Shown piece after piece: positions 1-7,027 of a stretch of 43,102 nucleotides of DNA (positions within the stretch are counted from its first letter, which is position 1; the number at the start of each line of letters is the position of its first letter). The stretch is from a virus. The notes under the pieces were generated by a model. The model ran no database searches, was not told the origin of the DNA, and saw nothing but the letters and a program-made list of their open reading frames with translations. The position numbers and the translations under genes are program-made. The stretch lies in IMG/VR virus record IMGVR_UViG_3300042402_003359, positions 1-43,102 of that record. The stretch is one strand, 5' to 3'.

Positions 1-117
1 TTAACTTATGCAAATTTATAACTTGATTGCTCAATCTACAAATTTCTTTTGATTTTAACACCTCTGTATCTAAATTCTTTTCAGATTCAATTTTCTTTAT
101 TTGCCCTAATAAGGCTT
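1..117. repeat. Left copy of 117-bp terminal direct repeat
   Basis: Bases 1-117 are identical to 42986-43102. A small leftward gene (start 136) runs off the left edge and continues in frame from 42985 down to a stop at 42918-42920, so the repeat is most simply the overlap of a circular or circularly permuted assembly, with a unit of 42985 bp. A genuine short direct terminal repeat of the virion DNA would look the same. Confidence 0.95.
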
Positions 118-136
118 TATTTAGTTCGTTTAACAT
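1..136 (-). CDS. Small phage protein, 5' part (gene crosses the circular junction)
   Basis: The start is the ATG at 136-134. Read leftward through position 1 and on into 42985-42918, the gene encodes about 67 residues, rich in Lys, Glu and Leu and probably helical, beginning MLNELNKALLGQIKK and ending LHEFFKK. This entry is the N-terminal 45 codons; the C-terminal part lies at the right end of the window. It overlaps the end of the upstream gene (117-380) by 20 bp, consistent with a shared leftward transcript. I do not recognise the family. Unbroken reading across the junction is the best evidence that the molecule is circular. Confidence 0.7.
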   Translation of the reverse strand, partial: MLNELNKALLGQIKKIESEKNLDTEVLKSKEICRLSNQVINLHKL

Positions 137-380
137 ATCTACTTAGTTTTATAATATTTCTTTGAATTTCGATAAGTTCTGGAGTTATTTCAGAGCGTTT
201 GTATCCTTTTCTATTCACTAGCACTTCCTTAATGTAAACATCATGTAATTCTTTTTGATATTTTGCTCTAAAATGAACTTTACTTGCATATACCAAGTCT
301 GGATTTTTAGCTCTCCATTCCCTTTGCTTTGCTTTTATTCGTTCTTTATTTGCTTGATAGTATAGTTGCCTCTTGTTCAT
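117..380 (-). CDS. Small basic phage protein, unknown function
   Basis: This 87-residue protein is strongly basic. Its N-terminal third is a Lys/Arg/Gln-rich helix (QANKERIKAKQREWRAKNP), and its C-terminal part carries KRSEITPELIEIQR, a pattern I associate with small proteins of Bacteroidota phages, without a known role. The charge suggests nucleic-acid binding; that is inference. It overlaps the DnaA-like gene upstream by 35 bp and the junction gene downstream by 20 bp, so it belongs to the leftward early unit. Confidence 0.6.
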   Translation of the reverse strand: MNKRQLYYQANKERIKAKQREWRAKNPDLVYASKVHFRAKYQKELHDVYIKEVLVNRKGYKRSEITPELIEIQRNIIKLSRYVKRTK

Positions 381-1014
381 TACTTATTTCTTTTATTAAA
401 GACAAAATTATATCACACGTACCTTTTTCAATTTTACTAGATTTTATTAATTCAGGGTCTACTGAAAATAATTGCTTATGTCTAATTTGATTTATTTTTT
501 CAACAAGCAAATGTATGTTAAAAGGTGGTTTTGGTGGCGTTAATTCTGTTACATTTATTGCCTTATTAGACGAGTTCATGTATTCAACAAGTCTCTCTTC
601 TACTAATGCAACCTTATCATAAAAAGCATCTTCAACATCAATTATATTTTGAATTGCATTTTTGCTATGAATAACTGTTGAATGGTCTCGACCTCCAAAC
701 ATTCTACCTATTTGCTCTAAAGTTCCAGCTCTATATTTGTCTAGCAAATACATACAAGTTTGTCTAGCTAATACCCTAGCTCTTTTCCTAGATGGACTAA
801 ATATTTCTTCTCTATCTTGTATGCCAAATACTGAACAAGATTCATTGATTAAATAATCAATAGTGCTTGTTTTTTCTAGTATTTCTGGGGTTACTTTACC
901 ATTAAATATATTGTGAATATCATAATTAGCATCTGTAATTGTGTATTGTATTTCGTTTCTAGTTCCTCTTATAACATCAGCTAAGATATTGTTTATTTTG
1001 CTTTGATATTGCAT
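346..1014 (-). CDS. Protein with DnaA domain IV (DNA-binding), no AAA+ domain
   Basis: Residues about 53-142 of 222 match the C-terminal DNA-binding domain of the initiator DnaA. The diagnostic signature GGRDHSTVIHS is at 107-117, preceded by a basic segment (SRKRARVLARQTCMYLLDKY). The AAA+ ATPase domain of full-length DnaA (about 450 residues) is absent; the N-terminal 50 residues and C-terminal 80 are unassigned. In full DnaA this domain recognises DnaA boxes, so the phage protein could mark the phage origin, titrate host boxes or act as a regulator. It lies in the leftward early unit with the DUF6291 replication protein and the helicase-methyltransferase. The domain call is firm; the role is inferred. 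Confidence 0.85.
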   Translation of the reverse strand: MQYQSKINNILADVIRGTRNEIQYTITDANYDIHNIFNGKVTPEILEKTSTIDYLINESCSVFGIQDREEIFSPSRKRARVLARQTCMYLLDKYRAGTLEQIGRMFGGRDHSTVIHSKNAIQNIIDVEDAFYDKVALVEERLVEYMNSSNKAINVTELTPPKPPFNIHLLVEKINQIRHKQLFSVDPELIKSSKIEKGTCDIILSLIKEISNEQEATILSSK

Positions 1015-1029
1015 AGTTTGTTTGTTTTA

Positions 1030-1086
1030 GTTTGTACCCTAAAGGGTGTTAATTATATGATTTAGTACGATTTTATACCCTATCGG
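1030..1086. promoter_or_regulatory. Possible operator upstream of the DnaA-like gene
   Basis: The 72-bp gap between the winged-helix gene and the DnaA-like gene contains the inverted repeat ACCCT-AA-AGGGT (1036-1047). TACCCTA recurs, at 1035-1041 and 1075-1081. In such AT-rich sequence these GC-containing repeats suggest a protein-binding site, perhaps for one of the adjacent DNA-binding proteins. No binding data. Confidence 0.3.
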
Positions 1087-1383
1087 TTATTTTTTAAAAT
1101 ATTTGATAATTTCTTTTTTTTCATTTCCTATAAGTTTATTATAGGTTTTTAAAGCATCTTTTCTTTTCATTAACTGATGTTGTACGTATGAATAAGCTCT
1201 ACCATGCTTATTTTTAGCCTTTACTTCTGTAGTATGTAAATCTATACCATACTTATTAATTAAGTCACTTATTCTTGAACGGAATCCCCACATATAAGGC
1301 AAATCTGCATTGCTTATAGCTTTCTTTGTGAGCAGTTCATAAAGCACCTCTGTTAGTGCAGTTGTTGGTTTTGATAGTTTCAT
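1087..1383 (-). CDS. Winged-helix DNA-binding protein (HTH_39-like)
   Basis: The 98-residue protein begins with a short helix pair (TEVLYELLTKKAISNADL). Next comes FRSRISDLINKYGIDLHTTE (34-53), the 'RISDLxxxGIxI' recognition-helix and wing pattern seen in small phage winged-helix proteins of the HTH_39 type. The C-terminus is Lys-rich. It probably binds DNA as a small regulator or replication accessory. Its neighbour downstream is the DnaA-like gene, 72 bp away across a region with inverted repeats. The fold is a moderate-confidence call; the target is unknown. Confidence 0.6.
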   Translation of the reverse strand: MKLSKPTTALTEVLYELLTKKAISNADLPYMWGFRSRISDLINKYGIDLHTTEVKAKNKHGRAYSYVQHQLMKRKDALKTYNKLIGNEKKEIIKYFKK

Positions 1384-1394
1384 TTTTATTTATT

Positions 1395-1613
1395 TTAAAA
1401 TGGTAAATTAATAATTTCAATTTTTTCTAATTTCTTAGTTTTATTTATTTTTTTAAAAGAATACCTTTTTTTACTTCCATTTTCTCTATAGTAAATTGAG
1501 CCTTGATGCACTTCTTTAATTAATCTTTTGCAATTTGTTAAATCATAGTATTCATAATTTTCAGTTACTCCTACTAATCCATCATAAGCTATCCACTTTG
1601 TATAAATTGTCAT
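1395..1613 (-). CDS. Small phage protein, unknown function
   Basis: I place the start at the ATG at 1613-1611 (72 residues), not at the in-frame ATG at 1688. The upstream stretch contains a promoter -10-like box (TATATTTG on the minus strand, 1642-1635) and encodes a hydrophobic, low-quality N-terminus. The protein starts MTIYTKWIAYDGLVG and ends in a Lys-rich segment. It contains a YDLTNCKRLIKEVHQG stretch but no motif I can name. It is the first gene after a regulatory cassette that is repeated at two other promoters. Confidence 0.6.
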   Translation of the reverse strand: MTIYTKWIAYDGLVGVTENYEYYDLTNCKRLIKEVHQGSIYYRENGSKKRYSFKKINKTKKLEKIEIINLPF

Positions 1614-1632
1614 ATTATTATTATCAATTATA

Positions 1633-1698
1633 TGCAAATATATAAATATTGTTTTATAAAACCATAGAAATTTTGTATAAATTTGCATTGATAATTAA
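1633..1698 (-). promoter_or_regulatory. Leftward promoter with repeated cassette (copy C)
   Basis: On the minus strand TATATTTG (1642-1635) matches the Bacteroidota -7 element TAnnTTTG, about 20 bases before the ATG at 1613. An ATTGATAATTAA element lies at 1687-1698. The same two elements, in the same order, occur at 6911-6990 and 37934-38024. There is no convincing -33 TTTG at the ideal spacing. Confidence 0.55.
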
Positions 1699-1744
1699 TG
1701 TTTTATTGTACAATTAATTTCTACAATATACTAGTTTTAGGCAA

Positions 1745-1948
1745 TTAAAGGCTTTTTAAATACTCATTTATCCAATCCCTATCTACACTATTTTCTGAGT
1801 TATCTTCCAACCAATCGAGAAAAGCCTTTAACTGTTCGGCTGAAGCCCCTACAACACTAAATAAAAGCAATAGCTGGCTTTGTGCTTCACCAATGCTTTG
1901 TTCTCCGTTTTGAACGGCTTGCAATAAATCATAAATTTGTTTTTCCAT
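1745..1948 (-). CDS. Small acidic helical protein, unknown function
   Basis: This 67-residue protein (MEKQIYDLLQAVQNGEQSIG... ending INEYLKSL) is acidic and predicted to be mostly helical, with Gln/Glu-rich stretches. No family is recognised. Together with the next gene it lies in a segment clearly richer in G+C than the rest of the window, which suggests separate acquisition. It is in the leftward early unit. Confidence 0.5.
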   Translation of the reverse strand: MEKQIYDLLQAVQNGEQSIGEAQSQLLLLFSVVGASAEQLKAFLDWLEDNSENSVDRDWINEYLKSL

Positions 1949-1985
1949 ATCGCTACTGCTTTTATTATTTTAAAGTTAGCAGAAA

Positions 1986-2189
1986 TCAATTGAACCGACA
2001 AGGATAAGCCGTAATTGTTCCGCATAAATAACCAGTTCGCCACCATATAGCAACGTGTCCGCATCTACATTCAACTCGTTCTTTTTCGGTATTTAGAATG
2101 AATTGTTTGTGAGTGCCAGCTTTGACTTCTGCTAACAGCACATTGCCAATATTGGCGGTTTCTCGGTTATTTGAAGTTTCGTGTTTCAT
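1986..2189 (-). CDS. Small cysteine-containing protein, unknown function
   Basis: The 67-residue protein contains ECRCGHVAIWWRTGYLCG and a further Cys near the end, so a small metal site is possible but unproven. Base composition is near 43-45% GC by eye, against about 30% around it. That fits a recent host-derived or prophage-derived insertion. It is followed upstream by a 66-bp gap containing the imperfect direct repeat ATCGCCA/ATCGGCA. Confidence 0.5.
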   Translation of the reverse strand: MKHETSNNRETANIGNVLLAEVKAGTHKQFILNTEKERVECRCGHVAIWWRTGYLCGTITAYPCRFN

Positions 2190-2255
2190 ATAAAGTGTAT
2201 TTTTAAGTTGAAAGTTTAGTGTTCCAAATCGCCAACATCGGCAATCTGCAAACCG

Positions 2256-2996
2256 TTATTTAGTTTTTAAAAAAGTTTCTAGTTTATTAATATTTTCATC
2301 TGTGCAAAAAGTTAATTCCATAAAATGAACCTTTGAGTGGTAAGTTAATTCAATTACATCATATTTTAATTCTTTTGTCAAATCTAATGATTTTTTTATT
2401 TCATTATATAAATCCTTTAAATTATTATGTTGTGCGAAATTTGAGCGTTTGTGTAGTTCTTTTTTGTATTTTTCAGCTCCTTCCGTTTCATATTGTTTCC
2501 ATCTATCTAATTTTATTGCTGATTTTTGTTCGAGAAAATCATACCATACGTTCAAATCTGCATCTGTATAATTCTTTGATTTTAACTTGCTTATCATTGC
2601 ATCAATTACTATTTCATCTTTGCCACTTTCTGTATGTTGTTCTATTGCTTCTAATACTGGCAATGGGTTTTTAAGTAAATATTGTTTTCTATAATAACTA
2701 TTTTCGTTTTTACTATAAGCGTGTTCAAATTGCTTAAACGTGATTAAATTAATCCCAAAGTAATCCCCAAACACTTTAGACAGTCCTAAATCAATAAAAT
2801 AAAATATCTCATTCAAATTCCAGATTTCATTTTCTTGACCTTTGTTTGTAATTCTTATGTGTCTTTTCCAGTTCGTTTCAACCTCTCTACAAAATAGATT
2901 TATTAAAAGTGCTGCGTCCTCACTATTTGAATTTTGCCCTGCACTTGCATAGCATCTTAAAATAAATTCTTTGATTTCTTTAATTTGATATTTCAT
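2256..2996 (-). CDS. Phage protein of unknown function (246 aa)
   Basis: This soluble protein of 246 residues is probably largely alpha-helical, with charged and aromatic-rich stretches and no membrane segment. The start at 2996 lies only 1 bp from the stop of the YopX gene upstream, so the two are probably co-translated. Sequence near the C-terminus (VIELTYHSKVHFMELTFCTD) looks like a small beta-rich unit. I cannot assign a family. Its position between YopX and replication genes suggests an early function. Confidence 0.6.
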   Translation of the reverse strand: MKYQIKEIKEFILRCYASAGQNSNSEDAALLINLFCREVETNWKRHIRITNKGQENEIWNLNEIFYFIDLGLSKVFGDYFGINLITFKQFEHAYSKNENSYYRKQYLLKNPLPVLEAIEQHTESGKDEIVIDAMISKLKSKNYTDADLNVWYDFLEQKSAIKLDRWKQYETEGAEKYKKELHKRSNFAQHNNLKDLYNEIKKSLDLTKELKYDVIELTYHSKVHFMELTFCTDENINKLETFLKTK

Positions 2997-2997
2997 A

Positions 2998-3354
2998 TTA
3001 TTTAATTAATTCTGGATTTTCAAATATGTTTCCAATTATTTCAATGTCATTAGATTCATTTAAAGGATATGCTTCTTCTTTATTTTCTAAACAAAATCCA
3101 CAATATGGTTGAAACCATTTTATTTGCCACTTTTGAGATTTTTTATTCACAATACAAATATCACCCTCATAAATATCTGTTCCGTTTTTATCGGTAAGTC
3201 CTGAGAATTGAGATATTTTATTCACATCACCTAACCAAGAAGATATATTATCAAAAAAACATGATAATCCAACATTATCGCTAAATATCATCTGTTGATT
3301 GCTATTATTTTTTGAATCAGATAACCATGCTCTAAATTTTATTACTCTATTCAT
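2998..3354 (-). CDS. YopX family protein
   Basis: The 118-residue protein has the YopX layout: N-terminal IKFRAWLSDSKN, the central QFSGLTDKNGTDIYEGDI block, and the C-terminal IEIIGNIFENPEL. These are the three most conserved blocks of the family (named for a B. subtilis SPbeta protein). YopX proteins are very common in phages of Firmicutes and Bacteroidota; their biochemical role is not established. It sits 5 bp downstream of the DUF6291 replication gene. Confidence 0.88.
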   Translation of the reverse strand: MNRVIKFRAWLSDSKNNSNQQMIFSDNVGLSCFFDNISSWLGDVNKISQFSGLTDKNGTDIYEGDICIVNKKSQKWQIKWFQPYCGFCLENKEEAYPLNESNDIEIIGNIFENPELIK

Positions 3355-3359
3355 TTTGT

Positions 3360-4145
3360 TTATTTTAATTGATTATTTTGGTTAATTCCTAATCTTATGT
3401 CTAGTTCGTCTGAAACTGATTTTAGTTGGCTAATTTTACTTTCTTTTTTTTCGGAACTTTTTTCTTTGTTTTTAAAATCATTTTTATACCAAGTTTGTAA
3501 TCTGCGTTCAATTCCCCAAGTTTTTTGAAGTTCTTGTCTAAATTTATTATTTAATTTTGTTGGTTCAGTCCAATATAAATAAAAATCATTTAACATTTCT
3601 TTACCATAAGTATCTAAAAAAGGTTTGAGTGTGGAAGCAAATTTTAATTTGCGCTCCTCTATATTATTTTTTTTTATTTCAGTAACAATTACATTTTCAG
3701 TAACACTAGCATTAACACTATCATTAACACTATCACTTACATTAACACTTACACTTAGGCTTTTTTGGCTTTCTAAATTAAGGCTTGGGTTTTTTGGGTT
3801 TTTTTCGCTTTCTTCTATTTTAAGAATATCATATTGTTTATCAATACTTTCATGTAAATTTTTAGCATCTGTTAAGTGATTATTTTTTAGTGGTCTACCG
3901 CCTTTTTTACCATTTTCAGATTGCTTAAATCTAAATTGCTCCCACCTTTGCAAATCACGTTTTAGAGTTTGTTTAATAGGCTCAAATAAAACTTCAAGTA
4001 ATAAATCATCTTCAATAGTTGGATTATTGTCATTTACATATTCTAATATTACTTTAAATAATCTACCTGCAACATCATCTGGAACTTTTGCCAAAGTATG
4101 ATTTAAGTCTGCATAAAGAATAAATGATTTTTTATTTTCTGCCAT
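3360..4145 (-). CDS. DUF6291-domain protein, probable replication initiator
   Basis: Residues 1-70 fit DUF6291 (KKSFILYADLNHTLAKVPDD, then GRLFKVILEYVND). They are followed by the basic ENGKKGGRP motif (77-85) often found in phage replication proteins. Residues 129-156 are a Ser/Val/Asn repeat linker encoded by 12-bp tandem repeats. The C-terminal part (KPFLDTYGKEMLNDFYLYWTE) resembles the DnaD-like/primosomal module used to load helicase in phage replication. Role in replication initiation is inferred from this layout. A structured leader with possible alternative folds lies immediately upstream (4146-4296). Confidence 0.75.
   Translation of the reverse strand: MAENKKSFILYADLNHTLAKVPDDVAGRLFKVILEYVNDNNPTIEDDLLLEVLFEPIKQTLKRDLQRWEQFRFKQSENGKKGGRPLKNNHLTDAKNLHESIDKQYDILKIEESEKNPKNPSLNLESQKSLSVSVNVSDSVNDSVNASVTENVIVTEIKKNNIEERKLKFASTLKPFLDTYGKEMLNDFYLYWTEPTKLNNKFRQELQKTWGIERRLQTWYKNDFKNKEKSSEKKESKISQLKSVSDELDIRLGINQNNQLK
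3701..3759. repeat. 12-bp tandem repeat inside the DUF6291 gene
   Basis: About 4.9 units of a 12-bp repeat (TAACACTAGCAT, TAACACTATCAT, TAACACTATCAC and two diverged units) encode a Ser/Val/Asn/Asp linker. The unit is a multiple of three, so copy-number changes keep the reading frame. Similar low-complexity linkers are common between the two halves of phage replication proteins. Confidence 0.85.
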
Positions 4146-4296
4146 TATGTCGATTTTTTAAAAAGAAAAGCACCCTCTGGAAAATCGACTAACCCACATA
4201 CGAAATATGTGTTTTCAGGTGCTATATTGTTAATAAAATTATACATTGATTTGTCGATTTACTGCAAAAGTAATAAATAATATTTGATTTTGCAAA
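4146..4296 (-). promoter_or_regulatory. Structured intercistronic leader with competing pairings (possible RNA switch)
   Basis: Read as minus-strand RNA, the order is: AAATCGAC (4260-4253); AGCACC (4223-4218); GAAAA (4216-4212); hairpin CACATA-loop-TATGTG (4211-4195); GTCGATTTT (4189-4181), whose end overlaps TTTTC (4184-4180); GGTGCT (4174-4169) followed by a U-rich run; AAAAAATCGAC (4159-4149); then ATG at 4145. AGCACC/GGTGCT plus GAAAA/TTTTC form a long terminator-like stem. GTCGATTTT can instead pair upstream, crossing AGCACC/GGTGCT as a pseudoknot, or downstream, next to the start codon. It matches no riboswitch class I recognise. The DNA repeats could also be protein-binding sites. Confidence 0.5.
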
Positions 4297-6477
4297 TTAA
4301 AATAAAGTTAAAGTACTATTTTTTTCTTCTACAAATGCTTTATGGTTATTTTTATTTAATTCAAAATAACTTTCTTTTAACTCAATACTAATAGACTTTC
4401 TATTTAATTTAATTGCACAACATCCCTCGCTACCTATGCCACCAAAAGGGCTGAATATAGTTTCATTTTCATTTGAGTATAAGTGTATAATACGTTCAAT
4501 AGTATCTAATTGTAAAGGGCATATATGTTTTTCATCGTTTCCATCACGTCCGCTTCTATATTGCAAAGTTCTTGAATAGTCAATATCATACCAAACTGGA
4601 CTTGCATACTTTTGCCATAAATCAACTGGTAAATAATCTAATCTTGCAGGGTCTTTATCTTGGTGTGTAATTGGTATTAAATTATCACCCGAATTTCTAA
4701 AGAATAATATATAATCAGGTATTCCTACCCTAGTCATTGCGCTATCCTTTTTGATTGTTTTATGAAGCAAACCTAGTGCCTTTGTTCTTTGCATTTCAGT
4801 AACTGGATTCTTCCATATAGTAGTTCTTGAATGATAAATAAATCCATTTTCTTGAAACCAATCTATAAGCATACCGCTAAAATCACGTAATCCAATATAT
4901 CCTTCTTTGCCTTTTTGTATAGGCAAATCCATGCAATGAATAGCGCATATTCTACCATCTTTTAAAATTCGTTTTAATTCAGGTATTAAATATTTAAAAT
5001 GATTTTCAAACTGCTCATAATTTGCTACATTCCCCATGTCTTCTTCTTTGTCTGAATAAACATACAACTCTGCAAAAGGTGGAGAAAAAACAATTAAATC
5101 AGCTGAATTATCAGATATTTTCTTACTTTCTTGAACACAATCGCCATTGATTAAATGATATTCGTTCGTTTTAATTTCTTTGTGCATAATTTTTACTTTT
5201 GATTTATTTGTTTTATAATTTGTTTCTGCTGAATACTTAGCCATTTCAGTAATTCTCTCTTTATGTTGTTTTTCTTTTTCTAGTATTGAATGTCTGACAT
5301 TTATTTGACTTTCTGGAATAAGTATGTGTACATAAACCTTTTCTTTTTGACCGAATCTATAACATCGTCTTACAGCTTGATAAAATGCTTCAAATTTAAA
5401 ATCATAAGACATAAATACCATTTGATTGCATTGTTGGTAATTCATACCAAATGAAGCAATAGAAGTTTTTGTGATTAGCGTTTTGAATTGTTTTTTAGCA
5501 AATCCATTTAAGTATTTAGCTTTATATTCTGGAGTATTTGAACCTTGTACATTAACACTATCATTTAATAATTTACTTAATGTATCAGTTTCATTATTTT
5601 TTAATCCCCAAACAATCCATTGTTTATCATTTGAGTTTACTAATTCAAGGGTTTTTTTAATACGTAAATCAAAACTTCTATTTAAATCTTGGTGTAAATC
5701 AGTAGCTGAAACTGCTACATCACCAAATAAAGATTGAGTATTATTTTCAACTTTGATAATATGCTCTATGTATTCAATTTCAGGCAAATAATATCCATCA
5801 CTATCAAATCCTAAAGTTTCAGGATTGTCAATTGCAATACTCCAACTAGATACATACTTCCAAAAAGGGTCTTTAGCGTGTTTACGTAAACGCCATTTAG
5901 ATGTTTCGCCACCATCATGCACAAAGAACATAGCCAACATTTCTAAATAACTCATGCCACCTAAAAACTCTGAATGTTGCCCTAATTCCATATGGTCATT
6001 TGGGCTTGGAGTTGCAGTACAGCATAATTTATAAGGAGTTTGTTTAAATTCAGTTAGTAAAAAATTAGATAATGCACCATCACGACCTTTTAAAATACTA
6101 CTTTCATCTAATACAATACCTGAATAGATTGAAGTATCAATGTTTTTTAACTGTTCATAATTTGAAATGTCAAATACATCTAACTCAATACCAAACTTAA
6201 TAGCTTCATCTTTGGTTTGTTCTACTATTGCTAATGGTGCTAAAATTAAAACTTTTTTACATGTTTTAATACATACTTGCTTTGCCCATTCTAATTGGCT
6301 AAATGTCTTACCTAATCCACAATCAAAGAAAAATGCAAATTTTCCCTTTCTTAAAGCTATTTTAATAGCATACTTTTGAAAGTCTTTTAATAATGGATTG
6401 AGTTCAGCTTCTTTAATTTCAAATCCGCTTTCAGTAAAAGTCTTTTTTTTCTGTTCTAAAAATTTTTGATAGTCCAT
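4297..6477 (-). CDS. SNF2-like helicase fused to a beta-class DNA methyltransferase
   Basis: The 726-residue protein has two parts. Residues about 30-400 are a superfamily 2 helicase/translocase: Walker A in DCGLGKT (52-58), DESS (124-127) as motif II, TATP (154-157) as motif III, and YQAVRRCYRFGQ (366-377) as motif VI. Residues about 440-726 are an amino-methyltransferase: catalytic SPPF (465-468) comes before the AdoMet-binding FGGIGS (678-683), the class-beta order typical of N4-cytosine or N6-adenine enzymes. No nuclease motif is visible. The likely role is modification of phage DNA, perhaps coupled to translocation, for anti-restriction or replication control. The methylated base cannot be told from sequence alone. 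Confidence 0.88.
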   Translation of the reverse strand: MDYQKFLEQKKKTFTESGFEIKEAELNPLLKDFQKYAIKIALRKGKFAFFFDCGLGKTFSQLEWAKQVCIKTCKKVLILAPLAIVEQTKDEAIKFGIELDVFDISNYEQLKNIDTSIYSGIVLDESSILKGRDGALSNFLLTEFKQTPYKLCCTATPSPNDHMELGQHSEFLGGMSYLEMLAMFFVHDGGETSKWRLRKHAKDPFWKYVSSWSIAIDNPETLGFDSDGYYLPEIEYIEHIIKVENNTQSLFGDVAVSATDLHQDLNRSFDLRIKKTLELVNSNDKQWIVWGLKNNETDTLSKLLNDSVNVQGSNTPEYKAKYLNGFAKKQFKTLITKTSIASFGMNYQQCNQMVFMSYDFKFEAFYQAVRRCYRFGQKEKVYVHILIPESQINVRHSILEKEKQHKERITEMAKYSAETNYKTNKSKVKIMHKEIKTNEYHLINGDCVQESKKISDNSADLIVFSPPFAELYVYSDKEEDMGNVANYEQFENHFKYLIPELKRILKDGRICAIHCMDLPIQKGKEGYIGLRDFSGMLIDWFQENGFIYHSRTTIWKNPVTEMQRTKALGLLHKTIKKDSAMTRVGIPDYILFFRNSGDNLIPITHQDKDPARLDYLPVDLWQKYASPVWYDIDYSRTLQYRSGRDGNDEKHICPLQLDTIERIIHLYSNENETIFSPFGGIGSEGCCAIKLNRKSISIELKESYFELNKNNHKAFVEEKNSTLTLF

Positions 6478-6480
6478 ATT

Positions 6481-6690
6481 TTAATTATTGTTTAGTTTAT
6501 TTTTTTTAGCTTCTAAAACTCTACCTAATAGCTCATAATCAATATGAGGTAATCTAACACAATCTGAATTGCTAAGATTATAAGGTTTTAAAGGTTCAAA
6601 TGAGCCTTTAAATATTCCTGTGCTACTTATATTTCTAACTCCAATATTTGAAGTAGTGGGATAATATTCTAGTGTGTAGTATGTTAGCAT
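6481..6690 (-). CDS. Small phage protein, unknown function
   Basis: The 69-residue protein begins MLTYYTLEYYPTTSNIG and ends in a Lys/Asn-rich tail. No motif is recognised. It lies 3 bp before the helicase-methyltransferase gene and 15 bp after the small gene at 6706-6876, so it is in the first part of the leftward early transcript. Confidence 0.55.
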   Translation of the reverse strand: MLTYYTLEYYPTTSNIGVRNISSTGIFKGSFEPLKPYNLSNSDCVRLPHIDYELLGRVLEAKKNKLNNN

Positions 6691-6705
6691 GATGTTTAAT
6701 TTTGA

Positions 6706-6876
6706 TTATTTAATAATTCGACATGAAACGAAATCTATGTGGCATGATGATAATTGTATTGAGGTTCTTTTAACTTTCTCGCCTTTAGATGCACATTTAT
6801 TATATGCCAATTGTCTAGTATAAGCCTCAGTTGCAATCATTTCGTTATTTTTTGTAAATAATAAGTAAGTTTTCAT
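6706..6876 (-). CDS. Small phage protein, first gene of leftward early unit
   Basis: The ATG at 6876-6874 opens a 56-codon frame (MKTYLLFTKNNEMIATEAYT ... SCRIIK) ending TAA at 6706. It is preceded, about 35 bases upstream, by a good minus-strand -7 box (6918-6911). Two Cys residues lie near the C-terminus. The function is unknown; being promoter-proximal, it may be an early host-interaction protein, but that is inference. Confidence 0.6.
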   Translation of the reverse strand: MKTYLLFTKNNEMIATEAYTRQLAYNKCASKGEKVKRTSIQLSSCHIDFVSCRIIK

Positions 6877-6904
6877 TTTGTTTTGATTTTTGTTTGTTTT
6901 AAAT

Positions 6905-6990
6905 TATATGCAAATATACAACCTTTTTACGAAAATAAAAATTTATTTTTACAAATATGCAAAATAAAGTGTAATACATTGATAATTAAG
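6905..6990 (-). promoter_or_regulatory. Leftward early promoter cassette (copy A)
   Basis: The minus strand reads GTAAAAAGGTTGTATATTTG (6930-6911), with TATATTTG as the -7 box; the -33 position holds TTTT, not TTTG. ATTGATAATTAAG lies at 6978-6990. The GTAAAAAGGTTGTATATTTG block is repeated exactly at 37953-37934. It drives the leftward early unit, while a rightward promoter starts 40 bp further on. Confidence 0.7.
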
Positions 6991-7027
6991 GCAATAAAAT
7001 TTAGTTTAAATAATTCATATAATTTAA

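Noticed and set aside
2333-2674. Rightward 113-codon open frame
   Set aside because: Lies wholly opposite the 246-residue leftward gene, has a hydrophobic composition typical of antisense frames in AT-rich genes, and lacks its own promoter or neighbours.
3701-3759. CRISPR-like or iteron array
   Set aside because: The 12-bp tandem units are in frame within a gene and encode a flexible linker, with no spacers. Iterons cannot be entirely excluded but the coding explanation is sufficient.
3625-3879. Rightward 84-codon open frame with Leu/Thr/Ser repeats
   Set aside because: Antisense shadow of the 12-bp tandem repeats in the DUF6291 gene.
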